Positions 47,301-56,966 of a stretch of 64,000 bases of DNA are shown here, piece after piece. The stretch spans positions 1 through 64,000 of the forward strand of contig QRFJ01002107.1 of the NCBI GenBank assembly GCA_006176705.1, in the 5' to 3' direction. Made by a program: the position numbers and the translations under genes. This stretch comes from Cocos nucifera (Eukaryota > Streptophyta > Magnoliopsida > Arecales > Arecaceae). The notes beneath the pieces are model-generated. The model was given only the letters and a program-made list of their open reading frames with translations. It did no database searches and was not told where the DNA came from. The stretch's first letter is position 1. Every line of letters starts with the position of its first letter.

Positions 47301-48300
47301 AATGTTCTAGAATAGATGAAGTATCAGATGTCTACCTTTGGCATTGTAGGCTAGGACACATTAATAAAAATAGAATAAATAGGTTGGCTCAAGAAAAAAT
47401 TCTTGAGGTCAGTGATTGTGAATCACTTCTAACCTATGTCCTATCTCTTTGGGAAAATGACCAAGTCACCTCTTATTGAAAAAGGTGAATGTGCCAGTGA
47501 AGTCCTGAGTCTAGTACATACTGATATATGTGAACCCATGAGCACAAGAGCTAGAGGTGGATATTTTTACTTCATAATCTTCACAGACAATCTATCGAGG
47601 TATGAGTATGTCTATTTAATGAAGCATAAGTCGAAGTCATTTGAAATGTTCAAACTATTCTGTAATGAGGTAGAAAAGCAAACTGGGAGGAGTATTAAAA
47701 CTCTTTGATCTGATTGAGGAGGTGAGTATCTTTCTAGTAAATTTTTGATATATCTTGAAAAGAATGGGATTCTCTTTCAATGGACTCCTCCTAAAACACC
47801 ATAGCATAATGGTATGTCCAAAAGGAGGAATTGAATCCTATTAGACATGGTTCGATCCATGATGGGGTTTGCCAGTTTGCCTATCTCCTTATAGGGATAT
47901 GTACTCGAGTTAGCTTATGATATTCTGAATAAGATTTTGAGTAAGTCTATTTCTCAAATGCTATATAAGATGTGGACATGGCGTAAGCCAGTACTCTCGG
48001 ATCTTTGGATTTGGGAGTGTCCGGCTTATATCAAACATTTAGTAACGAACAAGCTTGGACCTAGGTCTGACAAGTGTAGCTTTATAGGATACCCAAAAGA
48101 GACTAAAGGGTATTACTTCTATCCGGACCTAGGTCTGACAAGTGTAGCTTTATAGGATACCCAAAAGAGACTAAAGGGTATTACTTCTATCTAGCTGATG
48201 AATAAAAGATGTTTGTTAGCCTTAAGGCAGTCTTTTTAGAAAAGAAGTTCCTTAGTGAAGAGACTAATGTCTTTAAGGTTGAGCTTGAGGAAGTTCGATA
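47301..48300 (+). pseudogene. Cop-B3 integrase
   Basis: The pre-integrase segment VYLWHCRLGHINKNRINRLA is at 47330-47390. After a frameshift the frame at 47436-47708 has HTDICEPMSTRARG (first catalytic Asp) and FTDNLSRYEYVYLMKHKS. The C-terminal part at 47937-48155 has LWIWECPAYIKH and GYPKETKGYYFY. A 67-bp tandem duplication at 48057-48191 breaks this end. Confidence 0.88.
48057..48191 (+). repeat. Identical 67-bp tandem duplication in Cop-B3 integrase
   Basis: Units at 48057-48123 and 48125-48191, one base apart and identical by eye (each starts GGACCTAGGTCTGACAAG). The 68-bp period shifts the reading frame. Confidence 0.93.
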
Positions 48301-48421
48301 GGTAGAAGAATATACACAAGTTGAACTGGTTTTGATTCGATAAAACCCGGAGCCTACTGAACCTGCATTCTTAAGATGATCTAGTTGAGTACCCTGTCAG
48401 TCGGACAGATACTATAATTTC

Positions 48422-48785
48422 TTGATCCAGGATGATGATCCTATTAAACTTAATAAGAACGACGAGGATCCGATCACCTACATGGATGCAATATGGAAAT
48501 TCGACTCTGAAAAATGGCTTAAGGCTATGCAATCCAAAATGGAGTCCATGAAGGTCAATGATGTATGGACATTGGTTGACCCATCCGAAGGGGTAAAACT
48601 CATAGGGTGTAAGTGGATCTTCAAAAAGAAAAAAGGTGTAGACAGAAAGGTGGAGATCTATAAAGCCCATCTGATTATCAAGAAATATTGTCAACATTAT
48701 GGTATTGACTATAACGAGACATTTTCTCCTATGGCAATGCTCGAGTCCATTCGAATCATGCTTGTGATAGCTGTGCATCTATTTT
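48422..48785 (+). pseudogene. Cop-B3 reverse transcriptase, N-terminal fragment
   Basis: The frame has YMDAIWKFDSEKWLKAMQSK, then CKWIFKKKKGVDRK and the GIDYNETFSPMAMLESIRIM end of the fingers region. It stops before the first catalytic Asp because the element is cut here. Confidence 0.88.
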
Positions 48786-48881
48786 GATTTTAAAGCTTTC
48801 TTGAGTTATAGATTTAATTCTAATTTTCAATTAAATTTTCAAAAAAACTGGAATTTATTTGATAGCTTCCAATAGGAATTT
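48786..48881. other. Unassigned A+T-rich spacer
   Basis: About 95 bp between the broken RT and the Gyp-G LTR. It fits neither Cop-B RT nor Gyp-G, and may be leftover DNA from another insertion or deletion repair. Confidence 0.5.
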
Positions 48882-49103
48882 TGATAAGTAGTAAAAATAT
48901 ACTAATAAAAGTATTAAATTATAAAATAAATTAAAATATTTTATTAAAAATTGATACTTTTATTAATCTTATGCAGGAAAGAAGGCTACCAATGTGAAGA
49001 TCTCATTTTTCTGATTCAGATGAAATAAATTTCAGGCAAAACGGACTTCAAACGAGCCCAGAATCGAATTTCAAAAAAAAAAAAAAAAAAAAAAAAAAAC
49101 CGC

Positions 49104-49135
49104 TGACGCAACGCTGACGTCAGGATGACGTCAGC
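49104..49135. promoter_or_regulatory. Three phased TGACG boxes (as-1-like)
   Basis: TGACG at 49104, 49115 and 49126, exactly 11 bp apart. The last two form a palindrome, GCTGACGTCA-GGA-TGACGTCAGC (49113-49135). TGACG is the core bound by TGA-type bZIP factors. The 3' LTR has the same at 57190, 57201 and 57212. Confidence 0.7.
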
Positions 49136-49282
49136 ATTTTTCGCGGCGTACGGTGGACCAACCGAAGGGTATTTCAGGAATTTCACAGACGGAGGCGCGC
49201 TCTGATTGGTTGAAGAACGCGGCGGTCCACGCAACACCGGGCTCGCGCACGGTCCACGGAGGGCAATTTGGGAATTCTGGCT

Positions 49283-49549
49283 GATCCAACGGGCGGTTTT
49301 CACTGAATCTTGATCGGACGGACGAGAAGAAGGCGCTGATGGACGGCATCCGCAGCTCCCGGTCGAGATCCAACGGCCGAGATTCATCCCGACTGAAACT
49401 AAAGGTCTGAAGGCTGATTTCAACGAGATCGGACGGCCCAGATTCAATCCATTGGATGATCCAACGGCTGATATTAAATCCGACTTGATCTGGGTTATTT
49501 TAACGGGTTTTTGAGTAGGTTTTTGGACCGTTTGATCAACATCGCACGG
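49283..49549 (+). repeat. GATCCAACGG-type motif array
   Basis: GATC followed by CAACGG or GGACGG at 49283, 49312, 49367, 49427 and 49458, with looser copies at 49338 and 49534. Confidence 0.75.
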
Positions 49550-49626
49550 CCAGAATTATTCAGATCATAGTTTGAATTGTTTTAGGAGTCTAAAATCGAG
49601 TTTTGGATGGATTTTGGAGACTTCAT

Positions 49627-49636
49627 CTATAAAAAG
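49627..49636 (+). promoter_or_regulatory. TATA box of Gyp-G LTR
   Basis: CTATAAAAAG; transcription would start near 49660. The 3' LTR copy is at 57713-57722. Confidence 0.75.
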
Positions 49637-50631
49637 CCCTGTTGCCGTGAGAAAAAAAAAAAAAAAAAAAGAAAAAGGGAAAAACAGAGAAAATCAGAGA
49701 GAAAACAGAGAGAGACGGGAAGAAGGAAAAGAAAGAAAGAGAGAGAGGAAGAAAGAGAGAGGAGATATCAAGGAGCCTCTTCTTCTTCACCAAGTTCTCC
49801 GCATCAAGAGCAACAGATAATCAATTTCAGCAATCAAACAGTCTAATTTCTTCATGCTTTTTATTTTATTTACTGTTTTTAAATTTGTTATCATGAACTA
49901 AATTTTATTTTACTAAGGCTAAGGTGTAGCCACTCTTTTGATGCAATATTCAGTATGAATTTATTTTTAAATTTTATTCATGAGGAGTATATAAATCTGA
50001 TCTTAATGCTTTTAGATTACTGGCCATCTTCTAATTGATCTGATGAACATAGATGTTACGGACCAAGTACATCTATGTTAATGCTTCTTGATTATATACC
50101 TTGTATTATGAATCAAATTAGAATTCATATGCATGCGGAAATTTTAGTGCGCTTTGGACGCAGCGTATTTTAATTAGAGGGTTTCACAAAACCTAATGCA
50201 TTAATATTTATTTAAATTACACTTGGATCAAAGGGTAATTAATAAATATTAATAGATTTGCTATGCCTGGACCAAAGGGTAGTGAATAAATTAGGAGACT
50301 CCACCGTCACATGAAATAAAATTAATCTAAAAACCTGAATATCGTATTGATTGAGTTGGTGAACCGATTGCCTTAGTAATCCATTGCTCTTGAATTTAAA
50401 ACCTCAATAATTTACACTCTCTCTATTTAATAAAAAAAAAATTTAATTATTTTAATTATTTTTTTTTAATTTTTTTTTATTCTCATAAATCGATCTTCTA
50501 AATAAAGCATAGGAAAGAGCTTTTCAGTACTTGTTTTCCAATCCTCTAGGGACGATACTCTACTCATTCACTTTATTACTTGATCGACTGGTGCACTTGC
50601 CATAGCTATAAATTAGCACGCATCAAGTTTT

Positions 50632-50650
50632 TGGCGCCGTTGCCGGGGAT
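50632..50650 (+). other. Gyp-G primer-binding site (tRNA-Asp)
   Basis: TGGCGCCGTTGCCGGGGAT, perfect complement of the 3' end of plant tRNA-Asp including CCA, six bases after the LTR. Confidence 0.93.
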
Positions 50651-50748
50651 TGAGTTTAAAACAATATTGAAATTTTGATCCTAGCTTTACTTTAGAAATT
50701 TATTTTTAATTTTATTATTTAAAAAAAAAAAAAATTGTTGTTCATTGC

Positions 50749-52380
50749 ATGACACGTACTGGACATAGTAACTTACTACCTTTAGATCCAGAAATTGAAA
50801 GAACTATTAGAAGATTACAGCAAGAGAGAAACATGGCAGCTGAAGATCCTAACGACATCAATCTAGGATTGGATATGGCGACTGAAGGACAGCATGAAGC
50901 TATTCGACCAGTATATCGATCATTAAATGATTATATTACACCATCTGTAGCCGATGCAGCTTCGAGCATCAGGAGACCGCCTGTACGAGCAAACAACTTC
51001 GAAATAAAACCGGCGATGATCCAGATGATTCAATCAACTGTCCAATTCAGTGGACACGTGCATGATGATCCGAATGCCCATATTTCTAATTTTCTTGAAC
51101 TTTGCGATACTTTTAAAATTAATGGGGTGTCGGATGATGCTATTAGATTAAGGTTATTTCCTTTCTCTTTACGGGATAAAGCTAAAAATTGGCTTCATTC
51201 TCTTCCGGCAGGTTCTATCACAACTTGGGATGTCCTAGCCCAAAAATTTTTAGCCAAGTACTTTCCACCTTCCAAGACTGCTAAGATGCGCAACGATATC
51301 ACTTCCTTTATGCAGATGGACATGGAGACACTATATGAGGCTTGGGAACGTTTCAAGGAATTATTGAGGAGATGTCCACATCATCAACTACCCGTATGGC
51401 TTCAGGTACAAACTTTCTATAATGGTTTATCTCCTACTAATCGTTCTATGATTGATGCAGCAGCAGGAGGAACCATTAACCGAAAAACAGAGGAAGAAGC
51501 ATTCGATCTAATCGATGAGATGGCATCAAATAGCTATCAATGGCAGACAGAGCGCATGATGCCAAAAAGACTAGCAGCTGTGCAGGGAGTAGATTGCGTG
51601 CCAACCTTACTAGCTGAAATTGCAGCCCTCAGAGCCGAAGTCAACAACTTAAAGGGAACAGCTATGCATGTTCAGAGCATTACTTGTGATCTGTGTGGAG
51701 GAGGACATGATACGAATAATTGCCAGACAGGTAATCCTTTTGCTAAAACAACTGAAACAGCTAATTATATTGGTAATTTTTTCAGGCCGCAACAAAACAA
51801 TCCCTACTCCAACACATACAATCAAGGGTGGAGACAGCATCCAAATTTCTCATGGAGCAATCAAAATGCAGCACAACAACCACCCCCGGGATTCCAAGTA
51901 CCTGAAAAGAAGTCTAACATGGAAGAGCTAATGGTCAAATTCATACAAAACCAAGAAGCAACTTTAAAAAATTTGGAAGTCAAACTTAGGCAGGACCAAA
52001 CAGCAGCAATTCGAAACTTGGAGATGCAAATAGGTCAAATGGCTAAGATAATCTCCGAGAGACCTCAAGGATCCTTGCCAAGCAATACGGAGACAAATCC
52101 AAGGGAGCAAGTCAATGCTATCACCCTAAGAAGTGGTACAAAGCTGGAGGAGCCACATCAGAAGAATGAGACCGAAGAGCCAACTACAAATAAAGAACCA
52201 TCAACTCAAACTCGTCAGTCACCAAAACAACCAGCAGATGGATGGTCTCCAGGTATACGGTTTGCTGATCCAAATGTGAAGCCCTACGTGCCGCCACTGC
52301 CATTCCCAGAAAGACAAATACAGCATCCAGATAAGGAATTTTCTAACTTTTTCAAAATTCTTAAAGAATTTACATATTAA
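50749..52380 (+). CDS. gag: Gyp-G gag
   Basis: A 543-residue frame starting at the first ATG about 100 bp after the primer site. Residues about 105-215 form the retrotransposon gag domain (ISNFLELCDTFKINGVSDDA, then FSLRDKAKNWLHSLPAGS and FPPSKTAKMRNDI). A zinc knuckle CDLCGGGHDTNNC is near residues 312-324. A Gln-rich and then Lys/Glu-rich tail follows. The frame ends at a stop after KEFTY, while the protease-coding sequence continues at once in another frame, so a frameshift separates gag from pro. The product would form the particle shell and bind element RNA. The damaged copy at 61606-63330 is its counterpart. Confidence 0.93.
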   Translation: MTRTGHSNLLPLDPEIERTIRRLQQERNMAAEDPNDINLGLDMATEGQHEAIRPVYRSLNDYITPSVADAASSIRRPPVRANNFEIKPAMIQMIQSTVQFSGHVHDDPNAHISNFLELCDTFKINGVSDDAIRLRLFPFSLRDKAKNWLHSLPAGSITTWDVLAQKFLAKYFPPSKTAKMRNDITSFMQMDMETLYEAWERFKELLRRCPHHQLPVWLQVQTFYNGLSPTNRSMIDAAAGGTINRKTEEEAFDLIDEMASNSYQWQTERMMPKRLAAVQGVDCVPTLLAEIAALRAEVNNLKGTAMHVQSITCDLCGGGHDTNNCQTGNPFAKTTETANYIGNFFRPQQNNPYSNTYNQGWRQHPNFSWSNQNAAQQPPPGFQVPEKKSNMEELMVKFIQNQEATLKNLEVKLRQDQTAAIRNLEMQIGQMAKIISERPQGSLPSNTETNPREQVNAITLRSGTKLEEPHQKNETEEPTTNKEPSTQTRQSPKQPADGWSPGIRFADPNVKPYVPPLPFPERQIQHPDKEFSNFFKILKEFTY

Positions 52381-52484
52381 TATTCCTTTTGTAGATGCTA
52401 TTACTCAAATGCCCAGGTATGCCAAGTTTCTCAAAGAAATCTTAACAAATAAGAAAAAGCTGAAAGGAGCATGAGAGAATAAAT

Positions 52485-52964
52485 TTGAATGAAGAATGCT
52501 CAGCAATACTTCAAAATAAATTACCACAGAAGCTAAAAGATCCAGGGAGTTTTACTATCCCTTGCATTATTGGTGATTGTAGTTTTGATAAAGTTTTATG
52601 TGATTTAGGAGCAAGCATTAATCTCATGCCTTTTTCTATTTTCAAAAAGCTGGGTCTAGGAGAACCAAAGCCTACCACTATTACTCTTCAATTAGCCGAC
52701 AGATCCATTAAATATCCAAGAGGTATAGTGGAGGATGTCTTGGTAAAGGTAAACAAGTTTATTTTCCCTGTTGATTTTATTGTTCTTGATATGGAAGAAG
52801 ATTATGATGTACCCCTTATTTTAGGGAGACCCTTTTTAGCTACTGGAGGAGCTTTAATAGATGTTCAACAAGGAAAATTAATTCTTAGAGTCCAAGATGA
52901 ACAAGTTACTTTTAATGTTTTTAAAGATATTAAACATCCAATGATAATCAAACTTGTTTTCTAA
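52485..52964 (+). CDS. Gyp-G aspartic protease
   Basis: A 159-residue frame. The active site VLCDLGASINLMPFSIF (Asp-Leu-Gly) is near residue 40 and a second conserved strand VPLILGRPFLATGGA near residue 107. It should cleave the polyprotein. The true coding region begins further left (from about 52375, PFVDAITQMPRYAKFLK in another frame), with a frameshift near 52470; the ATG at 52485 is simply the first in this frame. It ends at a stop at 52962-52964 and pol resumes at 52992. Confidence 0.88.
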   Translation: MNEECSAILQNKLPQKLKDPGSFTIPCIIGDCSFDKVLCDLGASINLMPFSIFKKLGLGEPKPTTITLQLADRSIKYPRGIVEDVLVKVNKFIFPVDFIVLDMEEDYDVPLILGRPFLATGGALIDVQQGKLILRVQDEQVTFNVFKDIKHPMIIKLVF

Positions 52965-52991
52965 TTGACATTATTGACAATCCATTAGTGC

Positions 52992-55967
52992 ATGAGTAAT
53001 TTTTTAGAAAATAGGTTTGAAGACCCTATTGAAGCTTGCATTGTCCAATCACAAGAGGATTCAGCTAAAAATGAAACAAACAGAATGCATAATTTGCTAA
53101 GGGCCAGACCATATATTCCACGCACATACAGACCACGATTTGAAGAATTAGAAAGATCACCCACTCCTTTTCCAAAAACATCAATTGAAGAGCCACCTAC
53201 CCTTGAACTTAAACCTCTTCCTTCTCATTTAAAATATGTTTTCTTGGAAGGTTCATCACATTTACCTGTTATTATTTCTTCTTCCTTGACAAGTTTAATG
53301 GAAGAAAAATTATTAAGAGTACTAAAGAAACACAAAAAGGCGTTTGGATGGACAATAGCAGACATCAAAGGAATTAGTCCCTCAATTTGTATGCACAAAA
53401 TTCTCATGGAAGACAACTATGAGCCTACGGTCCAACCCCAAAGAAGACTCAACCCCAAGATGCAAGAAGTGGTCAAAAAGGAGGTAATCAAGCTACTGGA
53501 TGCAGGTATTATTTATCCTATCTCTGATAGCTCATGGGTGAGCCCTGTTCAAGTAGTTCCTAAGAAAGGTGGGATTACTGTAGTTCAAAATGATAATAAT
53601 GAATTAATCCCCACTAGGACTGTTACTGGATGGAGAGTATGTATGGATTATAGAAAATTAAATGATGCAACTAGAAAGGATCATTATCCTCTTCCATTCA
53701 TCGATCAGATGTTAGAAAGATTAGCTGGACATGATTTTTACTGCTTTCTAGATGGATATTCTGGTTATAATCAAATTGCCATAGCACCTGAGGATCAAGA
53801 GAAAACCACTTTTACATGTCCTTATGGTACATTTGCTTTTAGAAGAATGCCGTTTGGTTTATGTAATGCACCAGCTACTTTTCAACGATGCATGATGGCT
53901 ATTTTTTATGATATGATTGAAAATTATCTTGAAATATTTATGGATGACTTTTCTGTCTTTGGATCCACATTTGATAAATGTTTGCATAACTTATCTCTTG
54001 TTTTACAAAGATGTGAGGATACTAATCTTGTCTTAAATTGGGAAAAATGTCATCTGATGGTACAAGAAGGCATAGTATTAGGCCACAAGATTTCATATAA
54101 AGGTATTGAGGTTGATAGAGCTAAGCTTGAGGTGATCGAAAAATTACCTATACCGACCTCAGTAAAGGCCATTAGGAGCTTTTTGGGGCATGCTGGATTT
54201 TACCGTCGATTTATAAAGGACTTCTCTCTAATTTCTAAACCTTTATCTAAATTATTATGCAAGGATGTCTCTTTTCATTTTTCTGATGAGTGTTTGCAGG
54301 CATTTAACACCCTCAAAGAGAAGCTGGTCACAGCACCTATTATGGTAGCACCAGATTGGTCTCTACCTTTTGAGTTGATGTGTGATGCTAGTGACACGGC
54401 CATAGGAGCTGTACTTGGTCAAAGAAAGGATAAGATTTTTCAAACAATATACTATGCTAGTCGCACTTTGACTGAAGCTCAACAAAAATATGCAACCACT
54501 GAAAAGGAGCTTCTGGCAGTAGTATTTGCATTAGACAAATTTCATTCTTATCTTATTTTATCTAAAGTTATTATATACACCGACCATGCAGCTCTAAAGT
54601 ATCTCCTTACCAAGAAAGATGCAAAACCCAGATTGATCAGGTGGATTCTTTTGCTACAAGAATATGATTTGGAGATTAAGGACAAGAAGGGCACAGAGAA
54701 TTCAGTTGCTGACCATCTTTCCAGACTGGAAAACATCACAGAAAAGAAATTAGATATTTGCCCTATCAAGGAGGAATTTCCAGATGAACGCCTTTATGTT
54801 ATATCAGGTAGAACGTTTCCATGGTATGCTGATATTATTAACTACTTGGTTGGTAAGGTTTTTCCACTTGGTCTTTCTTTTCAACAAAAGAAGAGGTTCT
54901 TATCTATTGTTAAACATTATTTCTGGGATGAACCTTTTTTGTATAAGTGTTGTTCAGATCAGGTCATTAGAAGATGCATTTCAGAGGAAGAAATGGAGAA
55001 AATTTTGCATCATTGTCATGATCGAGAGGCAGGAGGACATTTCGGCCCAACTAGAACAGCATATAAGGTTCTTCAATCAGGTTTTTATTGGCCCTCTCTT
55101 TTTAAAGACGCTCATACTTATGTCTCTTCATGTGATCGCTGTCAAAGAACTGGAAATCTCTCTAGAAGACATGAAATGCCTTTAAACAATATTCTTGTAT
55201 GTGAAATTTTTGATGTTTGGGGTATTGATTTTATGGGACCTTTTCCTAGTTCTTTTTCAAATCAATATATACTTGTGGCTGTAGATTATGTTTCAAAATG
55301 GGTAGAAGCAGCACCCTTTCCAACTAATGATGCAAAGGTAGTTGTCAAATTTTTGAAAAAACATATTTTTACTCGTTTTGGCACTCCTAGAGCAATCATT
55401 AGTGATGGAGGTAAACACTTTTGTAATAAACAATTTGAAAATCTATTAAAAAAATATGGTGTCACTCATAAAATAGCTACCCCATATCATCCACAAACTA
55501 GTGGTCAAGTAGAGGTGTCTAATAGGGAATTAAAAAGAATTTTAGAAAAAACTATAATTGCATCTAGAAAAGACTGGTCATTGAAATTAGATGATGCATT
55601 ATGGGCATATAGAACTGCATATAAAACACCTATTGGTATGTCCCCATATAGGCTACTCTTTGGAAAAGCATGCCACCTCCCTGTTGAGTTAGAACATAAA
55701 GCATATTGGGCCATGAAAATTCTTAACTTTGATATACAAGATGCAGAGAAGAACAGGTTAATGCAAATAAATGAGATGGACGAATTTTGCCACCATGCTT
55801 ATAAGAATGCCAGGATTTACAAAGAATGTACTAAGAAATGGCATGACAACCATATCGTAAAAAGAGAATTCCATGAAGGACAGCAAGTTCTTTTGTACCA
55901 GTTCACGGCTACATTTGTTTCCAGGAAAGCTAAAATCAAGATGGACAGGTCCTTATACAATTACTAA
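52992..55967 (+). CDS. pol: Gyp-G pol: RT, RNase H and integrase
   Basis: One 991-residue frame. [22 protein letters not shown] near residue 220 and the active site FMDDFSVFG near 315. RNase [17 protein letters not shown] near 461, [14 protein letters not shown] near 503, [10 protein letters not shown] near 530. Integrase: HHCC zinc finger at about 672-718 ([10 protein letters not shown] and [10 protein letters not shown]), then the DDE core with Asp near 745 (GIDFMGPF), Asp near 804 (ISDGG) and Glu near 840 (GQVEVSNRE), spacing 35 as usual. The last 25 residues or so are out of frame: the normal C-terminal end (compare codons at 55910-56030) is in another frame after a shift near 55900. The N-terminal end is preceded by stops at 52962-53010. 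No chromodomain. Confidence 0.95.
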   Translation: MSNFLENRFEDPIEACIVQSQEDSAKNETNRMHNLLRARPYIPRTYRPRFEELERSPTPFPKTSIEEPPTLELKPLPSHLKYVFLEGSSHLPVIISSSLTSLMEEKLLRVLKKHKKAFGWTIADIKGISPSICMHKILMEDNYEPTVQPQRRLNPKMQEVVKKEVIKLLDAGIIYPISDSSWVSPVQVVPKKGGITVVQNDNNELIPTRTVTGWRVCMDYRKLNDATRKDHYPLPFIDQMLERLAGHDFYCFLDGYSGYNQIAIAPEDQEKTTFTCPYGTFAFRRMPFGLCNAPATFQRCMMAIFYDMIENYLEIFMDDFSVFGSTFDKCLHNLSLVLQRCEDTNLVLNWEKCHLMVQEGIVLGHKISYKGIEVDRAKLEVIEKLPIPTSVKAIRSFLGHAGFYRRFIKDFSLISKPLSKLLCKDVSFHFSDECLQAFNTLKEKLVTAPIMVAPDWSLPFELMCDASDTAIGAVLGQRKDKIFQTIYYASRTLTEAQQKYATTEKELLAVVFALDKFHSYLILSKVIIYTDHAALKYLLTKKDAKPRLIRWILLLQEYDLEIKDKKGTENSVADHLSRLENITEKKLDICPIKEEFPDERLYVISGRTFPWYADIINYLVGKVFPLGLSFQQKKRFLSIVKHYFWDEPFLYKCCSDQVIRRCISEEEMEKILHHCHDREAGGHFGPTRTAYKVLQSGFYWPSLFKDAHTYVSSCDRCQRTGNLSRRHEMPLNNILVCEIFDVWGIDFMGPFPSSFSNQYILVAVDYVSKWVEAAPFPTNDAKVVVKFLKKHIFTRFGTPRAIISDGGKHFCNKQFENLLKKYGVTHKIATPYHPQTSGQVEVSNRELKRILEKTIIASRKDWSLKLDDALWAYRTAYKTPIGMSPYRLLFGKACHLPVELEHKAYWAMKILNFDIQDAEKNRLMQINEMDEFCHHAYKNARIYKECTKKWHDNHIVKREFHEGQQVLLYQFTATFVSRKAKIKMDRSLYNY

Positions 55968-56581
55968 GGTATTTCCATATGGAGCAGTAGAGATCTTTGA
56001 TGAATCAAAAGGTACCTTCAAGAAAAATCAATGAGAACTCAAGCAAAATTTCAAAGCTCCAAAGAACCAGATTGAACCAAATCAGGTGTATTCTTTCCTA
56101 TCCTTTATTACATCCTTTATTTTTCTTTCTCCTTTTAAAATAATATAGAATAATATAAAAAAAAAAAAAAATCATGTGTTAAGAAGAAAATCTTGAGCAA
56201 AGATAAACTGGATAAGTGATAAAAGATAGAATTATTTGCTAATAAATGTAACGAGTTAAAGAAGTAGATTAGTTGGTCAACTTTTAACAGCCTACTTAGG
56301 TCATTAAAAGATTATTAGCACTTCTAATTGCACATGCACACTAACAAGGCAAAGTAGGTATTGATTATAAGGCCAACTGAAGATTCAATTATCACTGAAA
56401 ATTGGTAATTAATATACATTCTAATCAAAGAAACTTGAATTTAAGGAAAGAGCTACCTGCCTATAAATAAAGTGCAAAAGACAGAGTATATGTGGATTGC
56501 CCAAAGCCTAGTAACTGGGTCTCTGCACCTAGGTCAAGTGTGGAAATTCACGTAAAACGGTAAAGGGAAGGCCAGGATGCT

Positions 56582-56623
<42 letters not shown>

Positions 56624-56966
56624 GTGTGAAAGCTACCTTAATTCATGAGTATAAAATTGAGAATGTATAGAAAATTGACCAAAATAAGTGATAAGAGAGG
56701 ATACTTTTGTTCTTCTAGTTTAATACTGAAATGCTAAAGTTAGTCATCACGAACATAAGTGCTATAGATCTTTGATGTACTCTAAGAAAGTTTTTAATTG
56801 TATTGACTAAAAAATTTGCTTCCGAAGCTCAATGCTTAGTTAGCAATATTTTCTAAACTTTTTGATCTTTAATCCAAGATTTTATCTCTGTGATAAATAA
56901 TTTTATTAAAATATGGTATTAAATAAAACATTGCTAAGGGACTAGCAATGAATAAGTTGGGGGGTG
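55968..56966 (+). other. Gyp-G 3' non-coding region and purine tract
   Basis: The frameshifted end of integrase runs to about 56033. The rest has no readable frame, so no env-like gene. An A34 tract is at 56586-56619. The purine tract AAGTTGGGGGGTG (56954-56966) adjoins the 3' LTR. Confidence 0.85.

Larger units (their letters stand above)
41783..48785 (+). mobile_element. Cop-B3: Copia element, 5' LTR to mid-RT
   Basis: 5' LTR, primer site, leader, gag, protease, integrase and N-terminal RT in Copia order. Unlike B1 and B2 it keeps the full gag. It is inserted in the Gyp-F leader and loses its 3' part near 48785, about 100 bp before the Gyp-G LTR. The 3' half is not in the window. Confidence 0.85.
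48882..50625 (+). repeat. Gyp-G 5' LTR
   Basis: 1744 bp from TGATAAGTAG to CATCA. It has an A27 tract (49073-49099), three TGACG boxes, a CpG-rich block (49100-49470), the GATCCAACGG array, a TATA box and a GA-rich region downstream of it (49650-49770). No gene; frames within are incidental. Confidence 0.93.

Noticed and set aside
48371..48778. 135-residue open frame on the minus strand
   Set aside because: It is antisense to the B3 RT fragment, which has clear Copia motifs in the plus frame; it has no recognisable domain.
49016..49447. Arg/Ser-rich frame on the minus strand in the Gyp-G LTR, repeated at 57156-57533
   Set aside because: It lies antisense in the CpG-rich U3 region and ends in a poly-Phe run from the A tract; the repeat is simply the second LTR.
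49572..49846. Lys/Arg/Glu-rich plus-strand frames after the TATA box (also 57693-57965)
   Set aside because: Encoded by GA-rich low-complexity sequence in R/U5 and length-variable between LTRs; no support as a gene.
55968..56966. Envelope-like gene after Gyp-G pol, as in some Athila elements
   Set aside because: No frame of useful length, signal peptide or membrane segment is present; only the frameshifted integrase end and non-coding DNA.
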